Both the position numbers and the translations under genes were made by a program. A DNA stretch of 7,968 nucleotides, taken from contig JAOUEG010000069.1 in NCBI GenBank assembly GCA_029858845.1, positions 1-7,968 of the forward strand, given 5' to 3'. Below the pieces are notes generated by a model. That model did not search any database. It worked only from the letters and a program-made list of their open reading frames with translations, and was not told the DNA's origin. The DNA is from Chloroflexota bacterium (GTDB lineage Bacteria > Chloroflexota > Limnocylindria > Limnocylindrales > CSP1-4). Shown here in pieces: positions 1 through 7,112 of the stretch (its first letter is position 1; each line of letters begins with the position of its first letter).

Positions 1-2
1 CG

Positions 3-1460
3 GCCTCACTGCTCGTGCGCGGGCGAGTCCCCGGTGGGACCGCGGCGGCGGCGGCCCAGCGCTACGAGGCGATCCGGATGCGCGACCAGCGCGTCGTCTA
101 TCACGGGCGAGTGGTCAGGGCGGACGGCTGGATCGTCCTCCAGTACTTGTTCATCTACTGCATGAACGACTGGCGGTCATCCTTCTTCGGCGCCAACGAC
201 CACGAGGCGGACCTCGAGCAGGCCTTCGTGGTCCTCGAAGACACGCTGGAGCCGGGTTCGGAGCCGATCCCACGCTGGTTCGGATGTGCGGCCCATGATT
301 ACGCTGGCGACGACCTGCGACGACGGTGGGACGACGACACGCTGACGTTCGACGGCGACCATCCCGTGATCTTCGCCGGCGCCGGCTCGCACGCCTCGTA
401 TTTCGAGCGCGGGGAGTACGTCACGCCGGTGCCGTTGCCGGCCCTGCGTCCGATCCACGGTGCCCTCGAGGGACTCCGGCGGTTCTGGCGGGATGTCCTG
501 CGCCAGGACGATCCCGGCGATCTGGCCGCCAAGGTGGAGGGCGCCCTCAGCATCCCGTTCATCGACTATGCGCGCGGCGACGGACTGATCGTCGGGCCCG
601 AAGGCGATGTCGGGTGGACGCCGATCGTGGTGGACGATGAGACCGGCTGGATCGATGGTTTCCGTGGCCTATGGGGCCTCGATACCCGTGATCGGTTCGC
701 CGGAGAACGAGCGCCCGCCGGGCCCAAGTACACCCGTCACGGCACGGCCCGCCAATCGTGGAATGACCCGCTGGGGTTCCTCGGACTGGACAAGCTTCCA
801 CCTCCGAATCGGCTGCCGGGGGTGCTGCGTGAACGCCTTACCACCCTCGAGACGATGCGCCGGGAGAATCATGCTCAGGCAGAGGCGATGGCGGGCGAAG
901 TGCGCCAAGCCGCTGCCGCGACCCCGGTCCGGTCGGCCGAGACCGTCCAGGCGACGGGGCCGACCGCGAACGAACTGGCCCTCGCAGTGGCGGAAGAGGG
1001 GCTGGCCGATCTACGTGCTCGCGACGCGACGCTTGCCGACGAATGGGCAGCCGCGGAGGCCGCCTTGGACCGGGCGGAGCGGGGCGATCTCGGAGATCCG
1101 CGAGCGCACCTCCGCCAGGATCACCGGCCCCAGCCACCGGAGTCGCAGCGCTACGGGCGAATCGTCGAGTTCTGGTCCGCGGTCAGCGCCGGCGTACTGC
1201 TCATCGTCCTGGTCGCATCCATCTACTTCGGCTGGCTCCCGATCGGCGCATCCCTGCTTCTCGCCGTCGGCGGCTACGTCGCGATCGAGGCGGCCTTCCG
1301 GCGGCGGCTCGTCGAGCTCGCCCTGCGGGTCACCCTCTTCCTGGCGGTGGTCGGCGCGATCGTCCTGATCGTCGAGTTCCTGCCGTTGATCGTCGTGGGC
1401 TCCATCGCAGGCCTTGCGGTGATCGCGATCATCGACAACGTTCGCGAACTTCGAAGCTGA
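3..1460 (+). CDS. Vps62/DUF946-like protein with C-terminal membrane tail (5' partial)
   Basis: Function unknown. The reading frame is open to the left edge. A GTG at 15 is the first possible start inside the window, but no ribosome binding site precedes it and the domain seems to begin mid-way, so the N terminus is probably missing. Counting from that GTG (481 residues), residues 25-260 resemble the Vps62/DUF946 family, recognised from memory by NDWRS (51-55), NDHEADLEQ (61-69), HPVIFAGAGSHASYF (116-130) and WNDPLGF (249-255). Residues 270-355 are Ala/Glu/Arg-rich and probably helical or coiled coil. About residues 384-474 are very hydrophobic, with three to four likely membrane helices, followed by a short polar end (NVRELRS). 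The conserved His, Asp and Glu in the first domain could bind a metal or carbohydrate, but that is speculation. The gene ends at TGA 1458-1460 and converges with the next gene. Confidence is high that it is coding and moderate for the family. Confidence 0.75.
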   Translation, partial: ASLLVRGRVPGGTAAAAAQRYEAIRMRDQRVVYHGRVVRADGWIVLQYLFIYCMNDWRSSFFGANDHEADLEQAFVVLEDTLEPGSEPIPRWFGCAAHDYAGDDLRRRWDDDTLTFDGDHPVIFAGAGSHASYFERGEYVTPVPLPALRPIHGALEGLRRFWRDVLRQDDPGDLAAKVEGALSIPFIDYARGDGLIVGPEGDVGWTPIVVDDETGWIDGFRGLWGLDTRDRFAGERAPAGPKYTRHGTARQSWNDPLGFLGLDKLPPPNRLPGVLRERLTTLETMRRENHAQAEAMAGEVRQAAAATPVRSAETVQATGPTANELALAVAEEGLADLRARDATLADEWAAAEAALDRAERGDLGDPRAHLRQDHRPQPPESQRYGRIVEFWSAVSAGVLLIVLVASIYFGWLPIGASLLLAVGGYVAIEAAFRRRLVELALRVTLFLAVVGAIVLIVEFLPLIVVGSIAGLAVIAIIDNVRELRS

Positions 1461-1527
1461 CGCGACCGTCTCACTGATCGTGCCCGAGGGCGCACACGCA
1501 ACGAGGCGCCGGCTACCGCCAATGTCA

Positions 1528-1545
1528 CCCTCGGTCGATCGAGGG
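1528..1545. terminator. Weak hairpin between convergent genes
   Basis: CCCTCG (1528-1533) pairs perfectly with CGAGGG (1540-1545) around a six-base loop. It lies in the 90-bp gap between the two convergent stop codons (1460 and 1551-1553), where a bidirectional terminator would be expected. There is no T-run on either side, so it is not a classical intrinsic terminator. It may slow polymerase or stabilise 3' ends, or be chance in GC-rich DNA. Confidence 0.3.
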
Positions 1546-1550
1546 AGATC

Positions 1551-2159
1551 TCAGGTGTCGGACCCGTCCGATGGGGCGCTTCCGCCCGCGGTCATCGGGA
1601 CCGGTTCGGGCATCGGCACCGGCTCGGGCATCGCGGTGGAGGAAACGTCCTCCTGCCGGTCGTCCGGCACATAGGCGGCGGGCTCGATCGGCACGGCCAT
1701 CGGGGTCATCGGATCATCCGAGCTCGAGGCTCCGCCGGCGTCTTCGGTACTGCCCTCGTCGATGGCGCGACGGTCGTCCACCCAGCGACGGGCTCGGCGA
1801 CCGGCCGCTGCGAGGCGCGGCCGTCCCATCGGGGACGCGGCCAGGACGATCGTGACGATGCCGACCGCGACGATGCCGACGAGCACGTACGGAAGGGGGG
1901 ATCGCCGAGGTGCCCGGATGAGCCCGGCCGAGCGGGCGGCATCGGTCACCGCCTTCGGCAGATCGAGCCCGGCCAGCGCCGTCCGGACGCGATCCACGGT
2001 CGTACGCTCGCGATGCCGTGGGTCCAGTCTGGACAGGTCGATCTCCTCTCGCACGTCGGCGATCACCCGGCTGATGTCGGCGCGAGTCATCTCCGGCAGG
2101 GTCAGCACCGGCAGGTGGATCTCGGGCAGGTGGATCTCGGTCCGGGGTGTATCAGGCAT
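1551..2159 (-). CDS. Single-pass membrane protein with repeated N- and C-terminal motifs, unknown function
   Basis: A 202-residue protein of unknown function. ATG at 2159 was chosen because GAGGAGG sits six bases before it. The frame stays open upstream to 2264, but those 35 codons have no binding site. Residues 7-23 carry a short pattern, EIHLPEIHLP then VLTLPEM, in which LP recurs every five or six residues. Residues 25-66 are polar and helix-prone (DISRVIADVREEIDLSRL). Residues 67-88 end in a basic stretch (RAPRRSP). One membrane helix lies at about 90-110 (PYVLVGIVAVGIVTIVLAA) and is followed by an Arg-rich segment (113-131). The rest, about 135-202, is low-complexity, acidic and Pro/Ser-rich, with MPEPVP repeated in tandem (177-188). 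There is no enzymatic motif. It may be a membrane-anchored adaptor or envelope protein, but this is a guess. It is divergent from the small membrane protein gene at 2378, with a 218-bp gap. Confidence 0.75.
   Translation of the reverse strand: MPDTPRTEIHLPEIHLPVLTLPEMTRADISRVIADVREEIDLSRLDPRHRERTTVDRVRTALAGLDLPKAVTDAARSAGLIRAPRRSPLPYVLVGIVAVGIVTIVLAASPMGRPRLAAAGRRARRWVDDRRAIDEGSTEDAGGASSSDDPMTPMAVPIEPAAYVPDDRQEDVSSTAMPEPVPMPEPVPMTAGGSAPSDGSDT
1600..1635 (-). repeat. 18-bp tandem repeat, two copies, coding for MPEPVP
   Basis: Two adjacent 18-bp units, 1600-1617 and 1618-1635, differ at three positions (T/C at the sixth base and the last two bases). On the minus strand they encode the doubled MPEPVP motif in the disordered C terminus of the membrane protein gene. 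The unit is a multiple of three, so copy-number change would keep the frame. Confidence 0.7.
2111..2140 (-). repeat. 15-bp perfect tandem repeat, two copies, coding for (L)PEIH
   Basis: GCAGGTGGATCTCGG occurs at 2111-2125 and again, unchanged, at 2126-2140. On the minus strand it encodes the doubled PEIHL/TEIHL segment near the N terminus (residues 7-16). DNA-level identity suggests recent duplication by slippage, in frame. Confidence 0.75.
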
Positions 2160-2165
2160 AGCGAG

Positions 2166-2172
2166 CCTCCTC
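2166..2172 (-). promoter_or_regulatory. Ribosome binding site GAGGAGG fixing the start at 2159
   Basis: On the minus strand GAGGAGG (2172 to 2166) lies six bases before the ATG at 2159-2157. This strong match decides against the longer upstream open frame as the start of the 202-residue membrane protein. Confidence 0.75.
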
Positions 2173-2338
2173 GACGGCTGCGCCGGGCGGGCGCTCTTGA
2201 TCGTGCCCCGACGCTCTCCTTCTGTGTCCCACGGAGGATACCCCGCATCGCCCGACCTGCCCATTGCCGGATGGCCCGAACCGACTGGCCACCGCGTGGC
2301 ACGATTGACCCGCGCTGGCGAGGACCTGCGCCCCTCAA

Positions 2339-2360
2339 GCCCGCCGGTAGCCGGACGGGC
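2339..2360 (+). promoter_or_regulatory. GC-rich hairpin in the leader of the small membrane protein gene
   Basis: GCCCG (2339-2343) and CCGG (2344-2347) pair with CCGG (2351-2354) and CGGGC (2356-2360), leaving a three-base loop (TAG) and one bulged A at 2355. This gives nine G-C pairs. The stem ends six bases before the ribosome binding site TGAGGA (2367-2372) of the gene starting at 2378. It could influence translation, or act as a 5' stabiliser or a pause site. It has no T-run, so a terminator is unlikely. Biological relevance is inferred only from position and perfection. Confidence 0.4.
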
Positions 2361-2377
2361 CCAACCTGAGGATCGCC

Positions 2378-2671
2378 ATGGGTTGCCTGTTCGTCATGTT
2401 CGGGGCTGTGGCCCCGCGAGCCGCCGTCTTCATCCTGTGGCTGGCTCGACCTGCCTACGTGGATGCCGCTTTCGACACGTTCCTGTGGCCGCTTCTTGGG
2501 ATCCTCTTCTTCCCGTTCACGACCCTGATGTACCTGCTGGTGTTCACCCCGGGTGTCGGGATGCAGGGCAATGACTGGATCTGGGTGGCGATCGCGTTCG
2601 TGCTCGATATCGGCCAACTCGCGGCGACCGCCACGGATCGTCGCTATCAGAGTGGCTGGCGGAACGGATGA
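2378..2671 (+). CDS. Small three-helix membrane protein, unknown function
   Basis: A 97-residue hydrophobic protein of unknown function. ATG at 2378 follows TGAGGA (2367-2372) at five bases, which fixes the start. Three membrane helices are likely: about residues 4-22 (LFVMFGAVAPRAAVFILWL), 34-56 and 66-82. A conserved-looking RPAYVDAAFDTFLWP stretch lies between the first two and the polar tail is DRRYQSGWRNG. It resembles small conserved membrane proteins often seen in high-GC Gram-positive and Chloroflexota genomes, but I cannot name a family with certainty. It ends 46 bp before the UbiB-family gene on the same strand, so co-transcription is likely and a role in the same membrane process is possible. 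Codon bias agrees with its neighbours. Confidence 0.75.
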   Translation: MGCLFVMFGAVAPRAAVFILWLARPAYVDAAFDTFLWPLLGILFFPFTTLMYLLVFTPGVGMQGNDWIWVAIAFVLDIGQLAATATDRRYQSGWRNG

Positions 2672-2717
2672 GCCGGATGATCCTTGGCGACGGTCAGGCG
2701 ATGACGGGAGTCTGAAC

Positions 2718-4904
2718 ATGCGACGATTCTTGGTGGAGGTCGTGATCGACGCCCTCCTTGTGTTCGTGCTCCTCAACCTCCTGTCGCTCATCCACGTACC
2801 TCAACCGTTCCCGTTCGGGTCGGAACGGGTGCCCATCTTCCGGAGCGCCGGCGCAGGCCCATTGGCCCTCCTGCTGGCCGGGATCGCCATTGGACTGGCA
2901 GATCGCTTCGTGCGGCCGATCATCGTGGCCTTCACGGGGCGCTGGGTGTTGTCCACCATGGGCCTCGCTCTGCTCCTCGTGAACGTGGTCTCGCTCTGGA
3001 TCGCAACCCTGATCGTTCCGGACCTGGCGGTCAGCGCCCAGCCCAGGCTGCTCTGGTTCTTCATCGCGGCGGCGTTGTTCACCGTTTCCTCGACGGTGGT
3101 CGACGCGTTGCTGGGTCTCAACGTCCCGGATGTCGGCGATCAGGGGGAAGGACGATCGATCTGGCGGATCCTGGATGCGCTGCCGACGCCCCGGCGGAGT
3201 CGGATCATCGAGAACGTTCGGCTGCAGCAGGTGTACGACACGATCTACCGCTACGGACTGGACATCGCCCTGGAGCGGACGCCGATCGCCGCGCTACGGG
3301 CCAGCTTCCAGCGGCGGGTCCTGGGGCGCAAGGTGCGGGACGAGGACCTGACTCCGGAGGCACGCGTGCGGGTCATGCTCCAGCAGCTGGGACCGACCTA
3401 CGTCAAGCTCGGCCAGATGGCGGCCAGCCGGCGTGAGGCGTTGCCGCCGGCGCTGGTCTCAGAGCTCGAGAGGCTCCAGAGCAACGTCGGCGCCTTCCCA
3501 TGGGAGGCGGCCGAACGGATCCTGGTCGCCGAGCTCGGCCACCCCGTCGACGAGCTGTATGCCTCGATCGACCATGAGCCGTTCGCGGCCGCCTCCACGG
3601 CCCAGGTCCACCGGGCGACGTTGCCGACCGGAGAGGAGGTCGCGGTCAAGATCCAGCGCCCGAACATCGTCGCCAAGACCAAAGCCGACCTTGGCGTCCT
3701 CGAGGAGCTGGGAAGGGTCGCCGAACGGCGTTCGGCCCTCGCGACCAAGATCGGCGCGCAGGCGATGATCCGCGAGTTCGCAGCCGGCGTGCTCAAGGAA
3801 CTCGACTACCGCAACGAGGCCTACCACGCGCTGCGGATCGCCGATTCGATGCGGAGGTTCCCGGAGATCCATGTCCCGGTCGTGGACAACGACCGGTCCA
3901 CGGCGCGCGTCCTCACGGCCGAGTTCGTGCGCGGCATCAAGATCTCCGACGTGGAGGGCCTCCGCAACGCCGGGCTGGACACGACCCACCTTGGGTCCGT
4001 GTTCATCCGAGCCCTGATCAAGCAGGTCCTCGTGGACGGGTTCTTCCACGGCGATCCGCACCCGGGCAACATCCTGGTGGATCCGGACACCGGGCAGATC
4101 ATCTTCCTCGACTTCGGCCTCGTCGGCGAGCTCCGACCCGACCAGCGCCTGACCCTCATCCAGCTCCTGTTCGCACTACGGAACGCGGACAGTTCGGGGA
4201 TCGCCGACGCTCTGCTGGGTCTGGGCAAACCGGGGACGGCGTTCGACGAGCGCCGTTTCCGCGGCGATGTCGACCGGATGACTCGCCAGTACCTGATCTA
4301 CGGGAAGGTGGACAGCGTGGGTGCCGGCATCTCCGCCGTGCTGAGCGCCGTCTTCGATAACGGCCTGCGCCTGGACAACGACCTGACCCTCGCGATCAAG
4401 GCCGTCGTCCAGGCCGAGGAGACGGCGATGATCCTGGGCTTCGACGTGGACATCGCGTCGGCGGCCTTCGAGGAGGCTCGCGCCGCAGCCCTCGAGCGCT
4501 TCACGCCGGAGGCCGTCGAGAAGATCGTCATGGACCAGGCAGTCCGTGCCGGCCAGGAGTTCGCGCGCCGGCTGCCGACACTCGAATCGGCGGTCTGGAA
4601 ATGGATGGACCAGTTCGGCAAGGGCAAGCTCGTCGTCGAGATCGACACCTCCGAACTCAATCGGGAGATCGGCCGGGTCAGCGACCTCGGTCGCCAGGTC
4701 GCCGTCGGGATGCTCGTCACCGGACAACTCATCGGCACCGCCATCCTGGCCGTGGTCCTGCTCCAGCCGTCGACGATCGCGGAGTTCGCGACGTTCGCGT
4801 ACTTCGGGCTCATCGCCTTCGGTGTCTCGCTGATCGTGAGCATGGTGGTGCTCTTCCGAACGCTCCGGTCACCGGCGAGCGACGCTCGGAGTGACGACGG
4901 CTGA
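2718..4904 (+). CDS. UbiB/ABC1-family atypical kinase with N-terminal holin-4_2-like membrane domain
   Basis: A 728-residue membrane protein of the UbiB/ADCK (ABC1) kinase-like family. Members are ATPases that support isoprenoid quinone synthesis or lipid homeostasis at membranes; the role here is inferred. ATG at 2718 follows GGGAG (2706-2710) at seven bases. The frame is open back to 2553 but that part overlaps the preceding gene. Residues 1-135 contain four membrane helices and match my memory of the PF04020 family (ADRFVRPI at 61-68, LLLVNVVSLWIATLIVP at 85-101). Residues 205-600 are the kinase-like domain: KLGQ (230-233), the family's Ala-rich loop AAASTAQVH (290-298), the ATP-binding Lys K311 (VAVKIQRP), the ELDYRNEA region (361-368), the catalytic loop HGDPHPGN (444-451) and DFG (465-467). 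All key residues are present, so it should be active. Two helices (about 664-684 and 689-713) close the protein, as is usual for UbiB. No quinone biosynthesis genes are nearby. Confidence 0.92.
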   Translation: MRRFLVEVVIDALLVFVLLNLLSLIHVPQPFPFGSERVPIFRSAGAGPLALLLAGIAIGLADRFVRPIIVAFTGRWVLSTMGLALLLVNVVSLWIATLIVPDLAVSAQPRLLWFFIAAALFTVSSTVVDALLGLNVPDVGDQGEGRSIWRILDALPTPRRSRIIENVRLQQVYDTIYRYGLDIALERTPIAALRASFQRRVLGRKVRDEDLTPEARVRVMLQQLGPTYVKLGQMAASRREALPPALVSELERLQSNVGAFPWEAAERILVAELGHPVDELYASIDHEPFAAASTAQVHRATLPTGEEVAVKIQRPNIVAKTKADLGVLEELGRVAERRSALATKIGAQAMIREFAAGVLKELDYRNEAYHALRIADSMRRFPEIHVPVVDNDRSTARVLTAEFVRGIKISDVEGLRNAGLDTTHLGSVFIRALIKQVLVDGFFHGDPHPGNILVDPDTGQIIFLDFGLVGELRPDQRLTLIQLLFALRNADSSGIADALLGLGKPGTAFDERRFRGDVDRMTRQYLIYGKVDSVGAGISAVLSAVFDNGLRLDNDLTLAIKAVVQAEETAMILGFDVDIASAAFEEARAAALERFTPEAVEKIVMDQAVRAGQEFARRLPTLESAVWKWMDQFGKGKLVVEIDTSELNREIGRVSDLGRQVAVGMLVTGQLIGTAILAVVLLQPSTIAEFATFAYFGLIAFGVSLIVSMVVLFRTLRSPASDARSDDG

Positions 4905-4945
4905 CCGAACCCAGCCGATGCGGAGGCCGGTCGGGGATCGCGCGC

Positions 4946-7090
4946 TCAGCCCTGCGACGACAGACCAGGCATGGGGCCGGCGTCGGCCGGGAGCGCCCCG
5001 CCATCGACCTCCGGCTGGTCCATGTCGAACACGCGTAGCACGACCCGCCACGTCACCGCGATCATCCCGAGGAACGGGACGACGAGGAACATCCCGATGA
5101 TGCCGGCAACCGCGCTGCCCGCCGGGATCGCCAGGAGGATCACTGCCGGATGCAGGTTGACCGCCTTGCCGTAGACGAGCGGGGCGACGAAGTTGCCCTG
5201 GGCGATGTTGAAGACGATCGTGAAGATGGCCATGATCACGATGTCCGACGACTCACCCACCGCCACGGCGACGAGGAACGCGAGTGCCGTTGACACGAAG
5301 CCGCCGATGTACGGGATGAAGCCGAGGAAGAACGACAGCACGGCGATCGGCAGCGCGAGCGGCAGGCCGAGGATGATCATCAGGATGGCCGTCGTGGCCG
5401 CACCGAAGATCGAGATTGCGCCGGTTCCGATCATGTAGCCGCCAAGGACTCCCGCCGCCTGACGGCCCGCCGTCTCCATCTCATCATGCCGTCGACCGGT
5501 CATCCGCGCCAGGACCCGCCCCCATAGCGACGCGCCGTCACGCAGGAAATAGAAGGTCAGCAGCGTCGCAAGCAACAGGATCACCGCGAGCGACGCCAGG
5601 CTCGATAACGCCCCGGCGACGGAAGCCAGCAGCCCCGACCCGAGCGCGCGAACCACGTCGGCGATGCCGATGTCGCCCAGGAACCCCTGGCTGGCGCCCT
5701 CGGTCGCCGTATCGATCATCTCGACCAGGGGGCCGACCATCATGGCGATCGTCGCGATCACGATGCCTACGATCCCGATGACCGTACCGGCCGTGACTCC
5801 CAGCGCCGCCCGCCCCCGAGACCAGCCGCGCCTCGTCAGGGCCGCGGTCGCAGGATCAAGCGTGGCGGCAAGCACGACGGCCAGGACCACGGGGATGACC
5901 ACGAGCGGGATCGTGGTCGCCGCCAGCACCGCCACGCCGAGGAGTCCGGCAGCGATGAGACCCCGCCAGCTCCATTGCGCGAGGCGATCCAGCCAGGCGG
6001 GGACGGGATCATCGGGCCGGCTATGGCCCTCCGGGCCGCGGTCGAGTGCATACACGAGCGCCGGCGCGATCGCCATGGCGAACGCCACGACCGGCAGCGC
6101 CGCGAACAGGCCGATCACACCGAACAGCGCCGCCCCTGTCGGCAGCGCGATCAGCACCAGCGCCGGATGGACCTCGACGGTCTTTCCGTAGATCATCGGT
6201 GCCAGGACGTTGCCCTGGATCAGGTTCATGATCCCGATCAGGAGCAGCAGGATCAGCACGTCCGTCGGTCCGTTCGTGGACAGGGTCACCAGCACGAGCA
6301 CCGAGGTCGTCACGAACCCGCCCAGGTACGGGATGAAGCCACCGAGGAAGACGAGGACGGCCAGGGGTCCGGCCAGGGGGACACCCAGGATCACCAGGAA
6401 GACGAAGTCGGAGATCGCGTCCGTGCCGGCCAGGATCGCCGTACCACGCAGATAGCCGCCGACGCGCCCGAGCGCGACCCGGCCGCTCTCCGTGATCGCG
6501 TCGCCACGCCAGCCTCGGATCGGCTCCACGAGCCAGTCCCAGGCGCGGTCCCCGTCCTGCAGCAGGAAGAACGTGAGGAAGCCACCCAGGATCAGGGCGG
6601 TCACCAGCGCCGCCACGGGCTCCACGAGCTGGGTCGCCACGGCGGCCAGCACGCTGCGAGCGTCCTCGATCAGTTGTCCGACCAGCGCTGCCGTCTCCGG
6701 CGGGACACCCGACTGGACGAGGAAGTCCTGGACGGCATCGCCGCCGGCGCGCAGCGCGGCCACGACATCCGCGATGTACGGCGCGAAGACGACCGCCAGC
6801 AGGACGAAGACCCCGGTGATGACCACCAGCGCGACAAGGGTCACGCCCGCGGCTGCCTTCGTCCGACCCCAGCCCGCTTCGCGCAGGGTCCGGACGGCCG
6901 GTACGAAGGTGGCCGCCACGATCAGCGCGACCAGGATCGAGGTCGTCACCACCGCAAGAGCTCCGGCAACCTGGACGAGCACGACGGCCATGGCGATCAC
7001 GACCAGGACTCGCCACCCGTAGGCGGCGAGGCGCTGCAGCCATGTCGGGACGAGCGACCGGCTATCCATCGGCGGCAGGTGCTCGCTCAT
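4946..7090 (-). CDS. Tandem-duplicated AI-2E family (PF01594) permease
   Basis: A 714-residue integral membrane protein made of two AI-2E family units; ordinary members have one unit of about 350 residues. The family includes putative autoinducer-2 exporters (TqsA) and Na+(Li+)/H+ antiporters, so the substrate is unknown. Unit 1 spans about residues 13-350 and unit 2 about 361-690. Matching landmarks are PTWLQRLA (15-22) and PAWLDRLA (364-371); EAGWGRTKAAAGVT (71-84) and RRGWSRGRAALGVT (420-433); GGFIPYLGGFV (250-260) and LGFIPYIGGFV (589-599); QGNVLAPMIYGKTVEVHP (292-309) and QGNFVAPLVYGKAVNLHP (631-648). Each unit appears to keep the full set of helices. The linker (351-360) is short and charged and the C-terminal tail is polar. 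ATG at 7090 was chosen because an earlier ATG at 7171 would overlap the upstream gene by about 59 bases. The binding site is weak (GGGG at eight bases). It lies 22 bp after the K+ channel gene, probably in one operon. Confidence 0.9.
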   Translation of the reverse strand: MSEHLPPMDSRSLVPTWLQRLAAYGWRVLVVIAMAVVLVQVAGALAVVTTSILVALIVAATFVPAVRTLREAGWGRTKAAAGVTLVALVVITGVFVLLAVVFAPYIADVVAALRAGGDAVQDFLVQSGVPPETAALVGQLIEDARSVLAAVATQLVEPVAALVTALILGGFLTFFLLQDGDRAWDWLVEPIRGWRGDAITESGRVALGRVGGYLRGTAILAGTDAISDFVFLVILGVPLAGPLAVLVFLGGFIPYLGGFVTTSVLVLVTLSTNGPTDVLILLLLIGIMNLIQGNVLAPMIYGKTVEVHPALVLIALPTGAALFGVIGLFAALPVVAFAMAIAPALVYALDRGPEGHSRPDDPVPAWLDRLAQWSWRGLIAAGLLGVAVLAATTIPLVVIPVVLAVVLAATLDPATAALTRRGWSRGRAALGVTAGTVIGIVGIVIATIAMMVGPLVEMIDTATEGASQGFLGDIGIADVVRALGSGLLASVAGALSSLASLAVILLLATLLTFYFLRDGASLWGRVLARMTGRRHDEMETAGRQAAGVLGGYMIGTGAISIFGAATTAILMIILGLPLALPIAVLSFFLGFIPYIGGFVSTALAFLVAVAVGESSDIVIMAIFTIVFNIAQGNFVAPLVYGKAVNLHPAVILLAIPAGSAVAGIIGMFLVVPFLGMIAVTWRVVLRVFDMDQPEVDGGALPADAGPMPGLSSQG

Positions 7091-7112
7091 GGTCGCGACC
7101 CCGGCCTCGTCA

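Larger units (their letters stand above)
2160..2377. other. Divergent intergenic region
   Basis: This 218-bp gap separates two divergent genes and must hold promoters for both the single-pass membrane protein (- strand) and the small membrane protein/kinase pair (+ strand). A TTGACC at 2305-2310 resembles a -35 box for the + strand, but no acceptable -10 box follows at 16-18 bases. No convincing sigma-70 promoter, operator palindrome or riboswitch was recognised. The GC-rich hairpin at 2339-2360 is the only clear structured element. Confidence 0.5.

Noticed and set aside
2272..2369. Possible 32-codon leader peptide ending at the ribosome binding site of the small membrane gene
   Set aside because: No ribosome binding site precedes its ATG, the product is Pro/Arg-rich and unremarkable, and there is no run of regulatory codons. 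The position is suggestive but not enough.
1762..2574. + strand 270-residue frame across the single-pass membrane gene, the intergenic region and the small membrane gene
   Set aside because: It runs through two better-supported genes with good ribosome binding sites, and its product is Arg/Ser-rich without any domain.
2553..2717. Extended N terminus for the UbiB-family kinase (start at 2553)
   Set aside because: It would overlap the small membrane gene by more than 100 bases, its translation is Arg/Ser-rich, and the ATG at 2718 has a good ribosome binding site and begins the first membrane helix.
4901..4932. Possible terminator hairpin (GACCG/CGGTC) between the convergent kinase and permease genes
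   Set aside because: Only five pairs around a 20-base loop, it includes the stop codon, and it has no T-run, so it is not distinguishable from chance in this composition.
6021..7043. - strand 340-residue frame overlapping the permease in another frame
   Set aside because: Arg/Gly/Pro-rich translation, no hydrophobic pattern, fully inside the strongly supported permease gene.
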